In this document: in pieces, positions 47,476-58,549 of the stretch | How the letters are laid out: the number at the start of each line of letters is the position of its first letter | Numbering within the stretch: the stretch's first letter is position 1 | Source of the DNA: Tubulanus polymorphus | Taxonomy: Eukaryota; Nemertea; Palaeonemertea; Tubulaniformes; Tubulanidae | Assembly: GCF_964204645.1 (NCBI RefSeq) | Contig: NC_134036.1 | Location: 4,638,001-4,702,000, forward strand | DNA: 64,000 nucleotides | Direction of reading: 5' to 3' | Notes under the pieces: model-generated | Database searches by the model: none | What the model was told of the DNA's origin: nothing | What the model saw: only the letters and a program-made list of their open reading frames with translations | Position numbers and translations under genes: made by a program

Positions 47476-48150
47476 AGACTTTACCCGATTGCGTTCACCA
47501 AGACAAGTAATCGATGCCGGGACCTTAAAGAAACTTTATGCGTATGTTCGGAATTGACAATATTGAATTCAAATTCCTATTTTCCCTCATTCCCGCAAAC
47601 GATGCTTTATCATCAGCCGAAAGGGTGCGCTACGCTTTTTGATCCAGTTTTAAGGACAAACGCGCTTTCTTTTTTTAAATTAAAACCTAATTCGTAGAAC
47701 GAATCGAAATCTGAATTACGTGACTTCCTCGTTCATCGCCTACTACAACAGCTACGCAACAAGTGTATTCGTCCTTTGTAGATGAAACTTATCTAATTTA
47801 AGCGCACAAAGGATCGTCTCATTTCCCGGAGGAGAAAATATAAAACGCTGCTCGCGATCAAAGAAACGCGACGATGTCGACGCTGTCGTAGCCGTCAGGC
47901 GTCTACAGCGATGAAACTAGCGCTTCCAATATCGGAAATATTTCGGCGACAGAGTTTGTTAACGAAACCTGACAATATATTTTTTTGCCTTTATTCCTCG
48001 CGCAGCGGGAGATGAAAAAGAGAGAATGTAGATAGCGAGATCAAGGGGTAGAGAGGGAAACTAGACCTAGCGGCGCTGTTTGTTGTTATGCGCGCCGAAT
48101 ATCTGGGACTATCGGATTGAATTTTCTTTTGGTTGGGTTTTCGCTCGGGC
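47476..48150. other. Non-coding stretch, no gene supported
   Basis: No recognised repeat or exon. The short frames at 47461-47697 and 47991-48209 have no features. Confidence 0.35.
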
Positions 48151-48154
48151 CATA

Positions 48155-48480
48155 CATGTGTTCGGTGCACACCTGAGACATTTCTATAATTGAAAATGAA
48201 CAAAAACACTAGGAATTAGATATTTTATCGGCACGCATCCAGAAATCGATCGTGCACACTTCACATTCGCTAACTTCACCCGAGACATATTCTGATTGGA
48301 ATCGGCTTAAAAACACCAGATATTTGACATTTTTCATCAGCACACTTTCGAAACATAATCATTCGCATTTCGCGTGTGTTCAAAACTTCGCCTAATACAT
48401 TTCTTAAATGGATATGAACTACAAACACCGGATATCAGACATTTTATGAATGAACACACTTTCAAAAAGTGCCTGCATAT
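48155..48480 (+). repeat. 109-bp repeat family, cluster 4 (about 3 units)
   Basis: It has the same ordered blocks as clusters 1-3, more diverged. It is followed by a duplicated TGCCTGCATA word near 48470-48510. Confidence 0.75.
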
Positions 48481-50250
48481 GCGATGTATACACAGTGCCT
48501 GCATACACTAATTATCATTATTATCATTACCTTTACTATGATACCCATTAAAACGTATGTTAACTGTCTAGTTTACTCGCTTGGTCACCACATCATTTAG
48601 AAAATACGAAAAGTATTTCTATTCGAATCTGATCAGTACCGAGTCGTTAGTGAAAAACCGCAATATCCATCGCATATATTTCATATCACTTACATGAATT
48701 TGTCTTCGTGAAATTGTCAGAGTCATTACGAACATATTTGTGACGGAAACCATAAGTGTACTCAGAACATGTAAACCACCATTTCCGCGCAGGCGCCGGC
48801 GAAAATGCAGCGACAAAAACGACGACGAAATTCGTCGGTGCTGTTAATTCGCGGCGCTAACGAATTCCGACAGGCAAACGATCGTAGGAACGTTCGGCGT
48901 TTAGTCCCCGCGCGCGCCGGCAGTCATTTCGTATTACCCGCAGGACTGTCAGCGCGGCGGCACCGGCGCGCCGTCGCGTTACACCGTTTTTCGTCTTCGT
49001 TAGTTTTTCGCGTTACCCTATATCCCGCGGGGATCGAAACGGCGGGCGACGGCGGGCGAACGGACGTATTGCGCCTCGCCTGATCGTCGTATCGACCGTG
49101 GGAAGTTACGTGGTAAAAAAGAAATCGCGTCCAGCTGCCGAACACGCGGTTCTGTCTGTGAGGCGAATATCGTTTTCCGTTATTGCGTCTTTCGTTTCGT
49201 TTTGGTCGGTACGTTTCACTGTCGGATCTCGGTTCTCGTTAAAAAGCGCTATAAATCAATTATCATCCCGCCGTGGTTCGGGTTCGCGACGAAACAGCGG
49301 TGGTTTTTGCGCACAGATATCGACTGAAGAAGAAAGCGCGTCCAATTTTGATTAGATGCTCGCTCGAGCTTCGGGGCCAATAAAGTACTTCAATAGTTTG
49401 TGAAACTAAATTAAGATGCTTTTAATGAACGAAAAAAGTGTACAGTATATCGAGTAAAAATGTCCGTCAAGTCAAATTAAACTCAAATATATCTGTAACT
49501 TGGTTCAGAGATAAAAATCGAACTACGCACATGAAAGGCTTTGCGCATTAATTTGCGGGCAATTTTAGATTTTCCCTGATTGCACTGTGGTGTCGCTAGC
49601 ACCGTCGCGGGGATGTACATGCAGACAACTACAAAATATAACTATTAAAGTCCGCGGACCTAATTCCTGACCGCACGAAAAAAGAGACACGACGCTGCCT
49701 ATGACGCAAACGGAGACGCATTATCTCGGCGAACACGGACAAATCGAGCGCGTCTTATGCGGCCAACCGAGTGACGGGCGCGCGGTTCCTCCTCGCTCTA
49801 TACCGTCATCCGTCTAATCAAGCGAATAAAATATTCATTAGCGATTATGTGCAGCAGAATATTCTTACCGAGAATGAGTCTCGTAAGAAGACGACAACGG
49901 CAAAAACGTCGTTAACGCCGGCATAGAACGCGCGTGACGTATATAGAAACCGTCGACGGTTTCGCTGCCGATGATGCCGCAACTGCTTAACGAAGCCATT
50001 CAGCGGTACAATCCTAGGCCGTGTAAGATTATTCCAATTTCCTTAGTAAATCGTTCGACGCGTTGAAATCGAGAGGCCGGGGTTGACACATTTAGGAACT
50101 GATTCGCCGATCAGAATGATCGACCGCATATTTGAGAAGGTATTTTTTTTGTCGAACATCTTCGATGTGGGTGACATACTGCTGAAGTGTGTCATGGGTT
50201 TAAAATTCAAAAAAAAAATTGTGTGGTCGATCTTTCTTACGGGTACGGTA
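48481..50250. other. Non-coding stretch with a CpG-rich block (48.78-49.35 kb)
   Basis: 48780-49350 is the most CpG-dense part of this half and could be an internal promoter or an exon of the gene starting at 35233. The plus frames at 48805-49083 and 49098-49355 are Arg/Ser-rich and unrecognised. No clear acceptor or donor pair supports an exon. Confidence 0.35.
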
Positions 50251-50269
50251 AAAACCTATTCGGCTAGCG

Positions 50270-50640
50270 ACATTGAGAATGAGAAGGTCGTCATCATAGT
50301 AACTAATCATAATTTTACTGAATCGGTTATGTTAATTTTGAATGCGAAGGTAATTAGTTTCATTAGAAATGAATCATATTTTTGGTGAATTGTTGAAGTC
50401 ATTGAGAATGAGTAGGTCGTAATCAGTAACTAATCATAATTTTACTGAATCGCTGAAGTCATTGAGAATGAGAAGGTCGTCATTATTAACTAAGCATAGT
50501 TTTACTGCATCGTTGAAATTATTGAGAAAGAAAAAGTCGACATCAGTAACTAATCATAATTTTACTGAATCGCTGAAGTTATTGAGAATGAGAAGGTCGT
50601 CATCAGTAACTAATCATAATTTTACTGAATCGTCCATGGT
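50270..50640 (+). repeat. 60-bp repeat family, plus-strand cluster
   Basis: The unit contains ATTGAGAATGAGAAGGTCGT, CATCAGTAACTAATCATAAT and TTTACTGAATCGTTGAAGTT (60 bp in all). The period is a multiple of three, so frames such as LRMRRSSLVTNHNFTESLK stay open without being genes. Other clusters are at 51005-51200 and 51310-51630 (inverted) and 55262-55740 (plus). Confidence 0.92.
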
Positions 50641-51004
50641 GAATATCGTCCGAAAAATACAACGTATATTTGGAGAGGCGATAACAAGATACGCGGCATA
50701 TATTGTACCTGTATCGATGCGAAGGGCGACTTATATTGATATTTCTGTCACAAGTCGACGTTTTCTCCGCTAATGGACACCGGCGGCAACGCGCACGCTT
50801 CGGTACTAACCGTATATATGTAGCTATATATGATTATTCTTCGCCGGAGTTCACGAAATCAGTCGCGCGGGAACTAGTTCTAAGTGCAAGAATGTGTAAG
50901 CGATGCCAGGGAACTGATGACGACAGTCTGTGATGCGATCGGGCGTCTTATTATCAGTAGCTTAATGTTTGTTACTTACATAGCAACTTATCAGGAGGAC
51001 TTTC

Positions 51005-51630
51005 TCACTCGTGTCGACGATTCAGTAAAATTATGATTAGTAACTAATGGCGACCTTTTCATTCTAAATAACGTCAAAGATTCAGCAAAATCATGATTAG
51101 TTACTGATGGCGACTTTCTCATTCTCAATAACTTGAACGATTCAGTAAAATTATGATTGGTTACTAATGACGACCTTCTCATTCTCGATAATTTTGAAAT
51201 GGAAATCTTATAAGCCTCAACAGGTTTCTTCATTGTGTCCCTTCATCTCAAATTCTTGTATTTGTATTATTACTTTTGTTATTATCACAATTCAAAATGA
51301 AAGAATACATTATTATCATAATTTCAACGATTCAGTAAAATTATGGTTAGTTACTAACGACTACGTTCTCATTCTCAACGACTTCAACGATTCAGTGAAA
51401 TTATGATGATTAGTTACTAACGACAACCATCTTATTTTCGATGGCTTCGAAGATTCAGTAAAATTATGATTAGTTACTGATGACGACCTTCTCATTCCCA
51501 ATAACTTCAACGATTCAGCAAAATTGTGGTAAGTTTCTAACCACAACCCGCTTGGTCTCGACGACTTCGACATTTCAGTAAAATTATGATTAGTTACTGA
51601 TGTCCACCTTTCCATTCTCAATGAATTTAG
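51005..51630 (-). repeat. 60-bp repeat family, inverted clusters
   Basis: Two runs (51005-51200 and 51310-51630) are in the opposite orientation, separated by unrelated sequence. Together with 50270-50640 they form a large imperfect inverted repeat about 370 bp apart. Confidence 0.9.
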
Positions 51631-52575
51631 TTACTCCGGCGACGCCGACTTATTTTCAATCATTCGCATCTACATATTATTCGCCTAATCCACGCGCGTC
51701 CCTCAGCGCGGACGTCAAGTTAACGGCGGTAATTCATACGGCAGTATACACGTGAGTGCATATTTACATCGGGCATATACGTATAAACGTATCATCAACT
51801 GTCCACAGCTCGCGAGTGCGGCCCCGGGGGCTCAGGCAAATATAGCAATACATTTCCATTAGCGGCGCGTATGCGCGAAGCAAATTGCCGAAAGCGACCC
51901 GTGATGTTAACAACAACTGACGCTAATTGGACCCCGGCAATCGTGGTATATTCAATGAACACCTGATGTGTGGCCGGATTGCGCTGACCGTTTCTAGCGA
52001 AAATCCGCCGGACGATGAAGATCAATATTATTATCGCACGGTTGAAATTAACATAATTCTCACATGGAAAGAAATAGACATCAACTGCTGACCATGCTTA
52101 CCGTTGTTTCAATAGATTAGGCCGGAGACAAAAAATCAACCTCTGGCTTTTCTTGGCCTCGCAAAAAAGCTCATTTTCTTTCTCTCTTTCCATAATCCCG
52201 CTGGTTGAAACATAGTAAATTTCAATATTTTCTCTGCTCTGACCTCTAGCCTCTGCATATAGCCTGTCACGCTTTCTGTAAAACAAATTTGAATTCGAAT
52301 TCATATTTTGACCAATCCCAAACTTGCATTATAAAATCTAATGCAAGGTATGCTTTTTATTCCTTCTATGCTTTAGATAATCTATGTCTCAAGATCCTTA
52401 CATGAAAATCTGATCAATATCCTTGAATAAGTGTAATTATTTGCATTCGATTGGACTGGTGGGCAATTCTTAATCTATTTTGAGGAATTGGCGATTTCTA
52501 CCTTGAGCGAATTTGTGCAGGTATTCAACTTATTGGATATTCATCTGCGACCCGGTGTTAGGCACCTGCCTTATC
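51631..52575. other. Non-coding stretch, no gene supported
   Basis: No repeat or exon recognised. The 76- and 68-codon minus-strand frames (51795-52025 and 52098-52304) lack features. Confidence 0.35.
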
Positions 52576-52579
52576 TATC

Positions 52580-52890
52580 GATCATTAGGATATAGTACAA
52601 AAGACTTATACTAGTCATCTTCGGGCAAACTGCTGAGAATGACTAAAGATTTAGTCGAAACGTTCGAAAAGACTAAATCCTAATACGCATAAATATCTTC
52701 ATCGGCATTCCTGATGATGACTGTTAGTAAATAGTCGATACACCGAAAAGACTATATCCTGATAGTCATCGTCAAGAAAATAGCTGTGTACGACGATATT
52801 AGCATCTAGTCCAAACGTCGGAAAGACTATACTCTAAAAGTCATCTTCAGGAAAATCGCTGAGGATGACTATACGGATATAGTCTGATCG
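52580..52890. repeat. Cluster of decayed hammerhead-like motifs
   Basis: Repeated words occur on both strands: GACTATATCCTGATAGTCAT and AGTCATCTTCAGG (minus sense), CTGAGAATGACTAAAGATT with TAGTCGAAACGTT, and CTGATGATGACTGTTAG (plus sense). Four to six copies of the CTGANGA/stem/GAAAC pattern or its reverse are packed into about 300 bp, none perfect. Confidence 0.5.
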
Positions 52891-53424
52891 CCGATAATAA
52901 ATCGTTGACCAAAAGGACAACGGAGTCGATTTGCGTCCCGTGAGCGGCATCCTCTTCACGCATTCGTATATAAGGTGCCTACACGCATTAGATTGTACCG
53001 ATATATCTCACGACGTGTTACCTATACTAAGCGATTTGAATTCACACGAGTATTTGATTAACGGCTAATGTATATAGTCGGTGTATGTTTCCCCCGGTTT
53101 TACGAGTCGATAACGCGCTAACCGTCTTAAGGCACGCGTTTCGCGAGGTGATAATTGCGACCACACCCAATCGCGCATCCGGTTCTTAATCGTATAGCTA
53201 ACGACTCCGGCGTCGATATCGTATTATCGTAATATCACGCTTTATAAGCCATAGTTAGATCTTTAGGAGTATTTATCTCTGAGATGGATGGATAAATTTA
53301 TCGTTCACGGAAATGTGTTTGTATCATTGCCGATAATGATTCCACAGTTTCAACGGTTTAATGCACGATACCGACGCAGGTATTACAAGTCACAAGTTTG
53401 CGAGATTTAGCTAGCCACAGCGAG

Positions 53425-53495
53425 CGTCAGCAGCAGCAGCAGCAGCGGCAGCGGCAGCGGCAGCGACAGCGGCAGCGACAGCGACAGCGCGGCAA
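53425..53495 (+). repeat. CAGCAG/CGGCAG microsatellite
   Basis: CAG repeats pass into CGGCAG and CGACAG hexamers over about 70 bp. There is no coding context. Confidence 0.92.
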
Positions 53496-53554
53496 CATGG
53501 GCCGATTTAACGAAGCTTAGTACGATAGCCATACTAAAACATCGTGAACGGATA

Positions 53555-53778
53555 ATAAGATTAAACCCACTATGTAAAAATTAAAAGAATTTTAAAATCG
53601 AGAATTGATTTATTCAAAAATCTAAAATATAAAATAGACGTAGTTTTCACACCTGACGACAATCTCTAGGGCGAGATCGGAACGTCGTGTATTTCATATT
53701 TTAGATTTTTTGAATAAATCAATTCTCGATTTTAAAATTCTTTTTATTCGTACATAGTGGGTTTTTATCTTATCAACG
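53555..53778. mobile_element. Hairpin MITE with about 75-bp inverted arms
   Basis: The left arm (about 53558-53640) and right arm (about 53690-53775) are nearly perfect inverted copies, sharing ACCCACTATGTA, AAAGAATTTTAAAATCGAGA and ATTGATTTATTCAAAAA. The central spacer is about 50-60 bp and G+C-richer. It is non-autonomous and would give a long hairpin if transcribed. Confidence 0.85.
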
Positions 53779-54059
53779 AAGCTTATTGATTTTACACCAA
53801 AAAGTGAACCGTCGTCGCAAGCATAAATAATCATCAAATTGCTGTGCGGAACTGGCTTCGCGTAATTACAGACTGAAGCGATTATCAACAGTGTTTATAA
53901 TCGATATGGAAATATACGTATAACGATATGCATTATCTATTGTCAACCTGACGTCATAATTTTATTAAATGACATGGTAGAAAGGGATTTCGGGTTAGTT
54001 TCGGTATTGGTTTTCGAAGCTTGGCATATTCAAAAAAATGCAGGGTGCAGGCGATCTCG

Positions 54060-54650
54060 TAGAATAAGGTTGCAAGCTCAAAAGTCGAGTAAATAGCCAA
54101 TCTGAGCTCATTCTGGTTATCCAATCTAAAAAGATCAAGTCCAGTCTTAGCACGTCGTGCTTACCTAGCCAATAATAAAAACACCTTAGGGCTGGTCTAG
54201 ACTTGTCTAGGATCTTTAACAAATCTCCCAACGTAAGACCGGTCCAAGCCCGAGCTTATCTTGATAACATAGTCGATGTAACAACTTGAGTCCAGTCTAA
54301 GCTGATTAAAGTTACGTCTAGCCAATCTAACCACGTTAGAACAGCGTATTAGCCCAAATTCATCATAGTTACATAGTCAATCTAACAACTCACTTCCAGT
54401 CTGAGAACAAGTTCATTGTAGTGGTAAACCTGACTTAACAACGTTAGCCCAGTGTAAGCTGATTATAATCAATTATAGTCTATAGCCAATCTAACAACAT
54501 AAAAACCAGTCTAAACCCATGCTTAGTATAGATACGTGGCCAACTTACAAATTAAAACCAATCTGAGCTGATTATAGTGACATTTGAATTCAAGATGTCG
54601 ATCTAACAACTTTAGAACAAGCTGAGATCGTATTGGTCTTCTAACAAATC
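54060..54650. repeat. Degenerate tandem repeat of about 60 bp (CCAGTCTAAGCTGATTA family)
   Basis: Recurrent CCAGTCTAAGC/CCAGTGTAAGC, TGATTATAAT/TGATTAAAGT and CCAATCTAACAAC words. The reverse complement resembles 40081-40560. Confidence 0.55.
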
Positions 54651-54787
54651 TAACAAATAAGGAAGACTGTCATTAGGTATCACCATCACGTTTGGGCTGA
54701 CGTCACAAATGCGCAATCGAGTCCCGCAATTGAACGCGCTTACAAAATCGCGCACAGGCGCCGAAGAGTTGTTGAACGATACGCAAA

Positions 54788-54810
54788 ACGGCTCGCGCGC
54801 GCGCGCACTA
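54788..54810. repeat. Alternating (CG)n tract
   Basis: GGCTCGCGCGCGCGCGCACT: eight consecutive CG-type steps, capable of Z-DNA. Notable in a genome of this base composition. Confidence 0.85.
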
Positions 54811-55261
54811 GAACCGGGACGACGCTTTTAGTAAATTTGATCTACTCGAAAACAACGCGACGAAACCATTACCGTCGACTATTGACAATGACGGTGATAA
54901 TGGATATATGATATTTGAATAGGAAATGAAACGGGGAATACTCGTCGTCAAACAGCGGATTAATTTCAAACGCGAAATGGAGAGGATTTCAGAAAAAAAA
55001 AGACGCGAACGATATTCCACACGACTAGTCGATATCATCGGTATGATGCGCCGCGTTGTCTCGAGGGAAGCGTGTGATACTCATTACGTACCTTAACAAC
55101 TTCGCGCGGAGAAATAGGAAACCGCTTTTGTTACTCCGTCGCCGGGAAATACGAAACTATATTGTCCTTATTTAATTCGGACCCTGGATACGATTTACCG
55201 CTGAAAAGAAGGTCATAAACATAAGCGCCTGATACATATGTAATCGCATCGTCGACGATAT

Positions 55262-55740
55262 AATTAATAACTAGAAGGTCGTTATTAGTAACTAATCATA
55301 ATTTTACTGGATCGTTGAATTCCTTGAGAATGAGAAGGTCGTCATTAGTAACTAATCATAATTTTACTGGATCGTTGAATTCCTTGAGAATGAGAAGGTC
55401 GTCATTAGTAACTAATCATAATTTTACTGAATCGTTGAAGATATTGAGAATGAGAAGGTCGTCATTAGTAACTAATCATAATTTTACTGAATTGTTGAAG
55501 TTATTGAGAATGAGAAGGTCATCATTAGTACGTAACTAATCATAATTTTACTGAATCATTGAAGTTATCGAGAATGAAAAGGTCGTCATCAGTAACTAAC
55601 CGTGATTTTACTGAATCGTTGAAGTTATTGAGTATGAGAAAGCCATCTTACATTACAACTGTTCACAATTTTTCATTAAGATAATTTTACTGAATCGATG
55701 AATTTAATTAGGTCGAGAAAGTCGTCACTATAGTAACTAA
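55262..55740 (+). repeat. 60-bp repeat family, second plus-strand cluster (about 7 units)
   Basis: Units at exact 60-bp steps from 55262 are more than 90% identical to each other and to 50270-50640. The later units (after 55620) decay. Confidence 0.93.
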
Positions 55741-58350
55741 TCAAATCATTTCCTTTCGGATCCAACCGATACAAAAACTAAAATGGAAAAACTACTGGGA
55801 CAATGACACGTTTAAAAATAAGACAACCGGGGAAAAGGGAAATTACAGCAATCATCGATAATGGAAAGAAACGTTGACAAAATCTCTTTGTCTTGAAGCG
55901 GACATCAGTTGGCAAATGCACTTCCGATTGATAGCGATTTCTAAATGATGACAATCAGGACGCGATTCCCGAGGTATGACAGCGGTTGTCGGATCTGGTA
56001 AAGCGGGACGCGATACCAAACGAAGGGAACTGGAACCGACTGACCCCATTTCGTCGTTAGGCGTCGCGTCGCAGGTCTTTAGACTACGATCAGGCTGGAA
56101 ACGTTTCGTTCACAGGGAAAGATTTCGCGTTGAAAATAATATGATATATAATTATTATCATATATGATAATATATAATAACGATAAAATCCCCCCCCCGG
56201 ATTTCAATAAAGCTATTGGATATCGAAATATACTGTTGCTATACTCGGTTGACTATAATTATAGTATATTCATTCACCTGCTGTAAATTATCATATAACA
56301 ATATATCTCAGTCTCCTAACACTACTATACATAAGTTGTTTTTTCCACAGTATCAAAGTCTATTAGAATAAGGCGCCACAGTGGTCCGTATTGTTCGTAA
56401 TAGGAAAACTAATTTAGTCCACAGAATTTCCGCTACCGATATTGTTTTTTAATCTTAACATCTTAACATAATCTTAACATAGACCATTGATCTTGCGTTC
56501 CTGGGGTTAGGATGAGCCAACGATTATCCGAAATAGGCCCGCTTTGCGAAAAATGAAATTTTGGAGAAATCGCTTGTCTTATGAGCCGATACCGATCCTG
56601 CGCATAGATCTACAGAGGACTAGCATTGAGCCCCATATAGGAAGCCTTATACGCACGAACGCCTTTTAAAAAAGTTCCATCGAAAAAGGGTCGGCATTCT
56701 TGGCGGAAAAGATGCCTATAAAGAAACTCGCGCTGTACGTGCCGCCTCGGCGTGAAACGTAAAGTAAGCAAAGTACGTTTTCGTGTCGGCGCGAATTGTC
56801 GGATCTCGTATATTTCATCGATAAACAACCCGTATAAACCCGTCTCGTCGAAGAAACTCCGTCGTCGCTAGCACGCAGCGAGAAAGCGAGAAATTTCCTC
56901 CCGAACGACGGTACGAAACAGTCGTAGTCGGGCGTTCGCAATCAGCGAAAGTAATTACGCGCGCGACGTTTCTTTTAAAGAGATTGATAATCTTCTATAT
57001 CCGCCTGTCTTCTCGGGCGCTGCACGCGGCGCTGCATTGACGGCTGATTGCGATTAATGCCCGATGAAGCGCCAGCGACGCGGGCATCGTCGACGTGAAA
57101 ACCTATTAAGACACACGTGAGACAATTAAAATCGACGTATTTTCTATAAACTCTGATTACAATACACGGGTATATATATCATCCGTTAATGAAGCAATGT
57201 CAACTAATTCATTGCTTAATTGGGAAAGTAACGGGGCAGTTTATTGAAGCCTCGAAAAAATAAAATCATTTAAATTAATTATTTTTCTATCATATATCTG
57301 TTTAGTTGTTTGTTTACGTGACATTGCACAAATAGTAGCCAGACCGAGGTGCCGCAGGTTTTCTTGCGGCAAACCTGCGCATGTACCGGCGCACAGGCTC
57401 TATAGTGTGCAGGGTTTCGTACCAAGTTAGCGATGCTATCAAGTTCGAATACCTGCCGAAAGAGGGAGGATGGTCTCAATATTGCGCATAGCTTAGATTT
57501 AAGATCACGCAGTCTCGGAGGACCACTTTATATTTCAAAATCAAAACCCCGTTTCGCTCCCGGCAGGTGTGGTGGGTTTGTAAGGGACACTCAATCAAAA
57601 AAAAAAATCAAACGAAATTTACCAACCAAATAAATAACAGGGACAATCCCTATTTTAAGACCAAAACCAAAAACACGTGCTCGTTAGACAGGGTTTCTAT
57701 TGGTGAGTTTCGATGCCGTCAGGATCGAATCCCCGCTTGGGTATAAGGTATTTCAACACCTGCAACTATTAGGTGTCTTCGTCGAATCCGTATAAACGCG
57801 GCCGCCGTCGGATAATTACCAGTGGTGACGCACGCCAATCCGCCGTGCTAATACCATCATCAAATAACGCGCGTCTTAAAATCCGGGATCGGAAATTGAT
57901 ATTTCGTTCGATTCACCTGTGTCTGTCTGTGTAACGTCGTTGATTGGAAAATTCTCAAACTCGACAAGTCTACCCGTATAATCTAATGTGATCCCCGCGA
58001 CAGAGACGACGGCGATCTAGATTCGATATCCAGGGTCGCGCGACGGGTCGCGCTGAGATTGTAAGCGGCTTTGCGTGCGCGCTGGGTTTCACCTCCAAAA
58101 CGACAAGAAATGCGCTGTACACACGAGTTTAATAGAGTATATTTATATTTCGCGTCTAGTATTTTTTGTTTTCAATTTACCCGCGGCTACGTATTGCACT
58201 GGAATTCAACCAGAAAATAGCGTACGAAAAAAGAGATTTTTCTGCCCCGAGTCAACAATTCGCTTTACTCTTCCCCCCTGCCACATTTCCGTCTTAATTT
58301 CCTATCTGACTATTAGCGAGATCTAAAGATCTGTCTCGTTTTAGCTATAC
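55741..58350. other. Non-coding stretch, no gene supported
   Basis: It includes an AT palindromic run and poly-C (56138-56200), CpG-rich sequence at 56600-57110, a short inverted pair GCAGGTTT/AAACCTGC at 57350-57380, and CpG-rich 57780-58080. The overlapping minus-strand frames at 56610-56941 are unrecognised. Confidence 0.35.
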
Positions 58351-58362
58351 TACCCCAGATTA

Positions 58363-58541
58363 AGTAACGAGACGAGTAGTACTGTATAGGTTAACTATTT
58401 ATTTGACGCACGAGTTTTCGCTTCTAATGAATAGAAGCTTCATCGGGTGAATGAGTGATGAAGCCTCTATTCATTAGAAACGAAAACTCGTGCGTCAAAT
58501 AAATAGTTAACCTATACAGTTACTACTCGTCTCGTTACTTA
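58363..58541. mobile_element. Hairpin MITE with about 80-bp arms and TA target duplication
   Basis: The left arm (58363-58444) and right arm (58457-58541) are near-perfect inverted copies, sharing AGTAACGAGACGAGTAGT, TAACTATTTATTTGACGCAC and GAGTTTTCG. The loop is only about 12 nt. Both outer edges are flanked by TA (TTA/AGTAACG and CGTTACT/TAT), as for Tc1/mariner-type insertion. Small mismatches near the tip (GAAGCTTCATC against GATGAAGCCTC) show moderate age. Confidence 0.88.
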
Positions 58542-58549
58542 TTTTAAAC

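Noticed and set aside
48805-49355. Arg-rich plus-strand frames in a CpG-rich block
   Set aside because: No recognisable domain and no splice pair; low-complexity composition explains the openness.
50462-50773. 103-codon frame with RMRRSSLVTNHNFTES repeats
   Set aside because: Made by the 60-bp minisatellite; equivalent frames occur in every cluster and orientation.
57690-57760. B-box-like GGATCGAATCCCC suggesting a tRNA or SINE
   Set aside because: No convincing A box upstream and no cloverleaf; a single box is too common.
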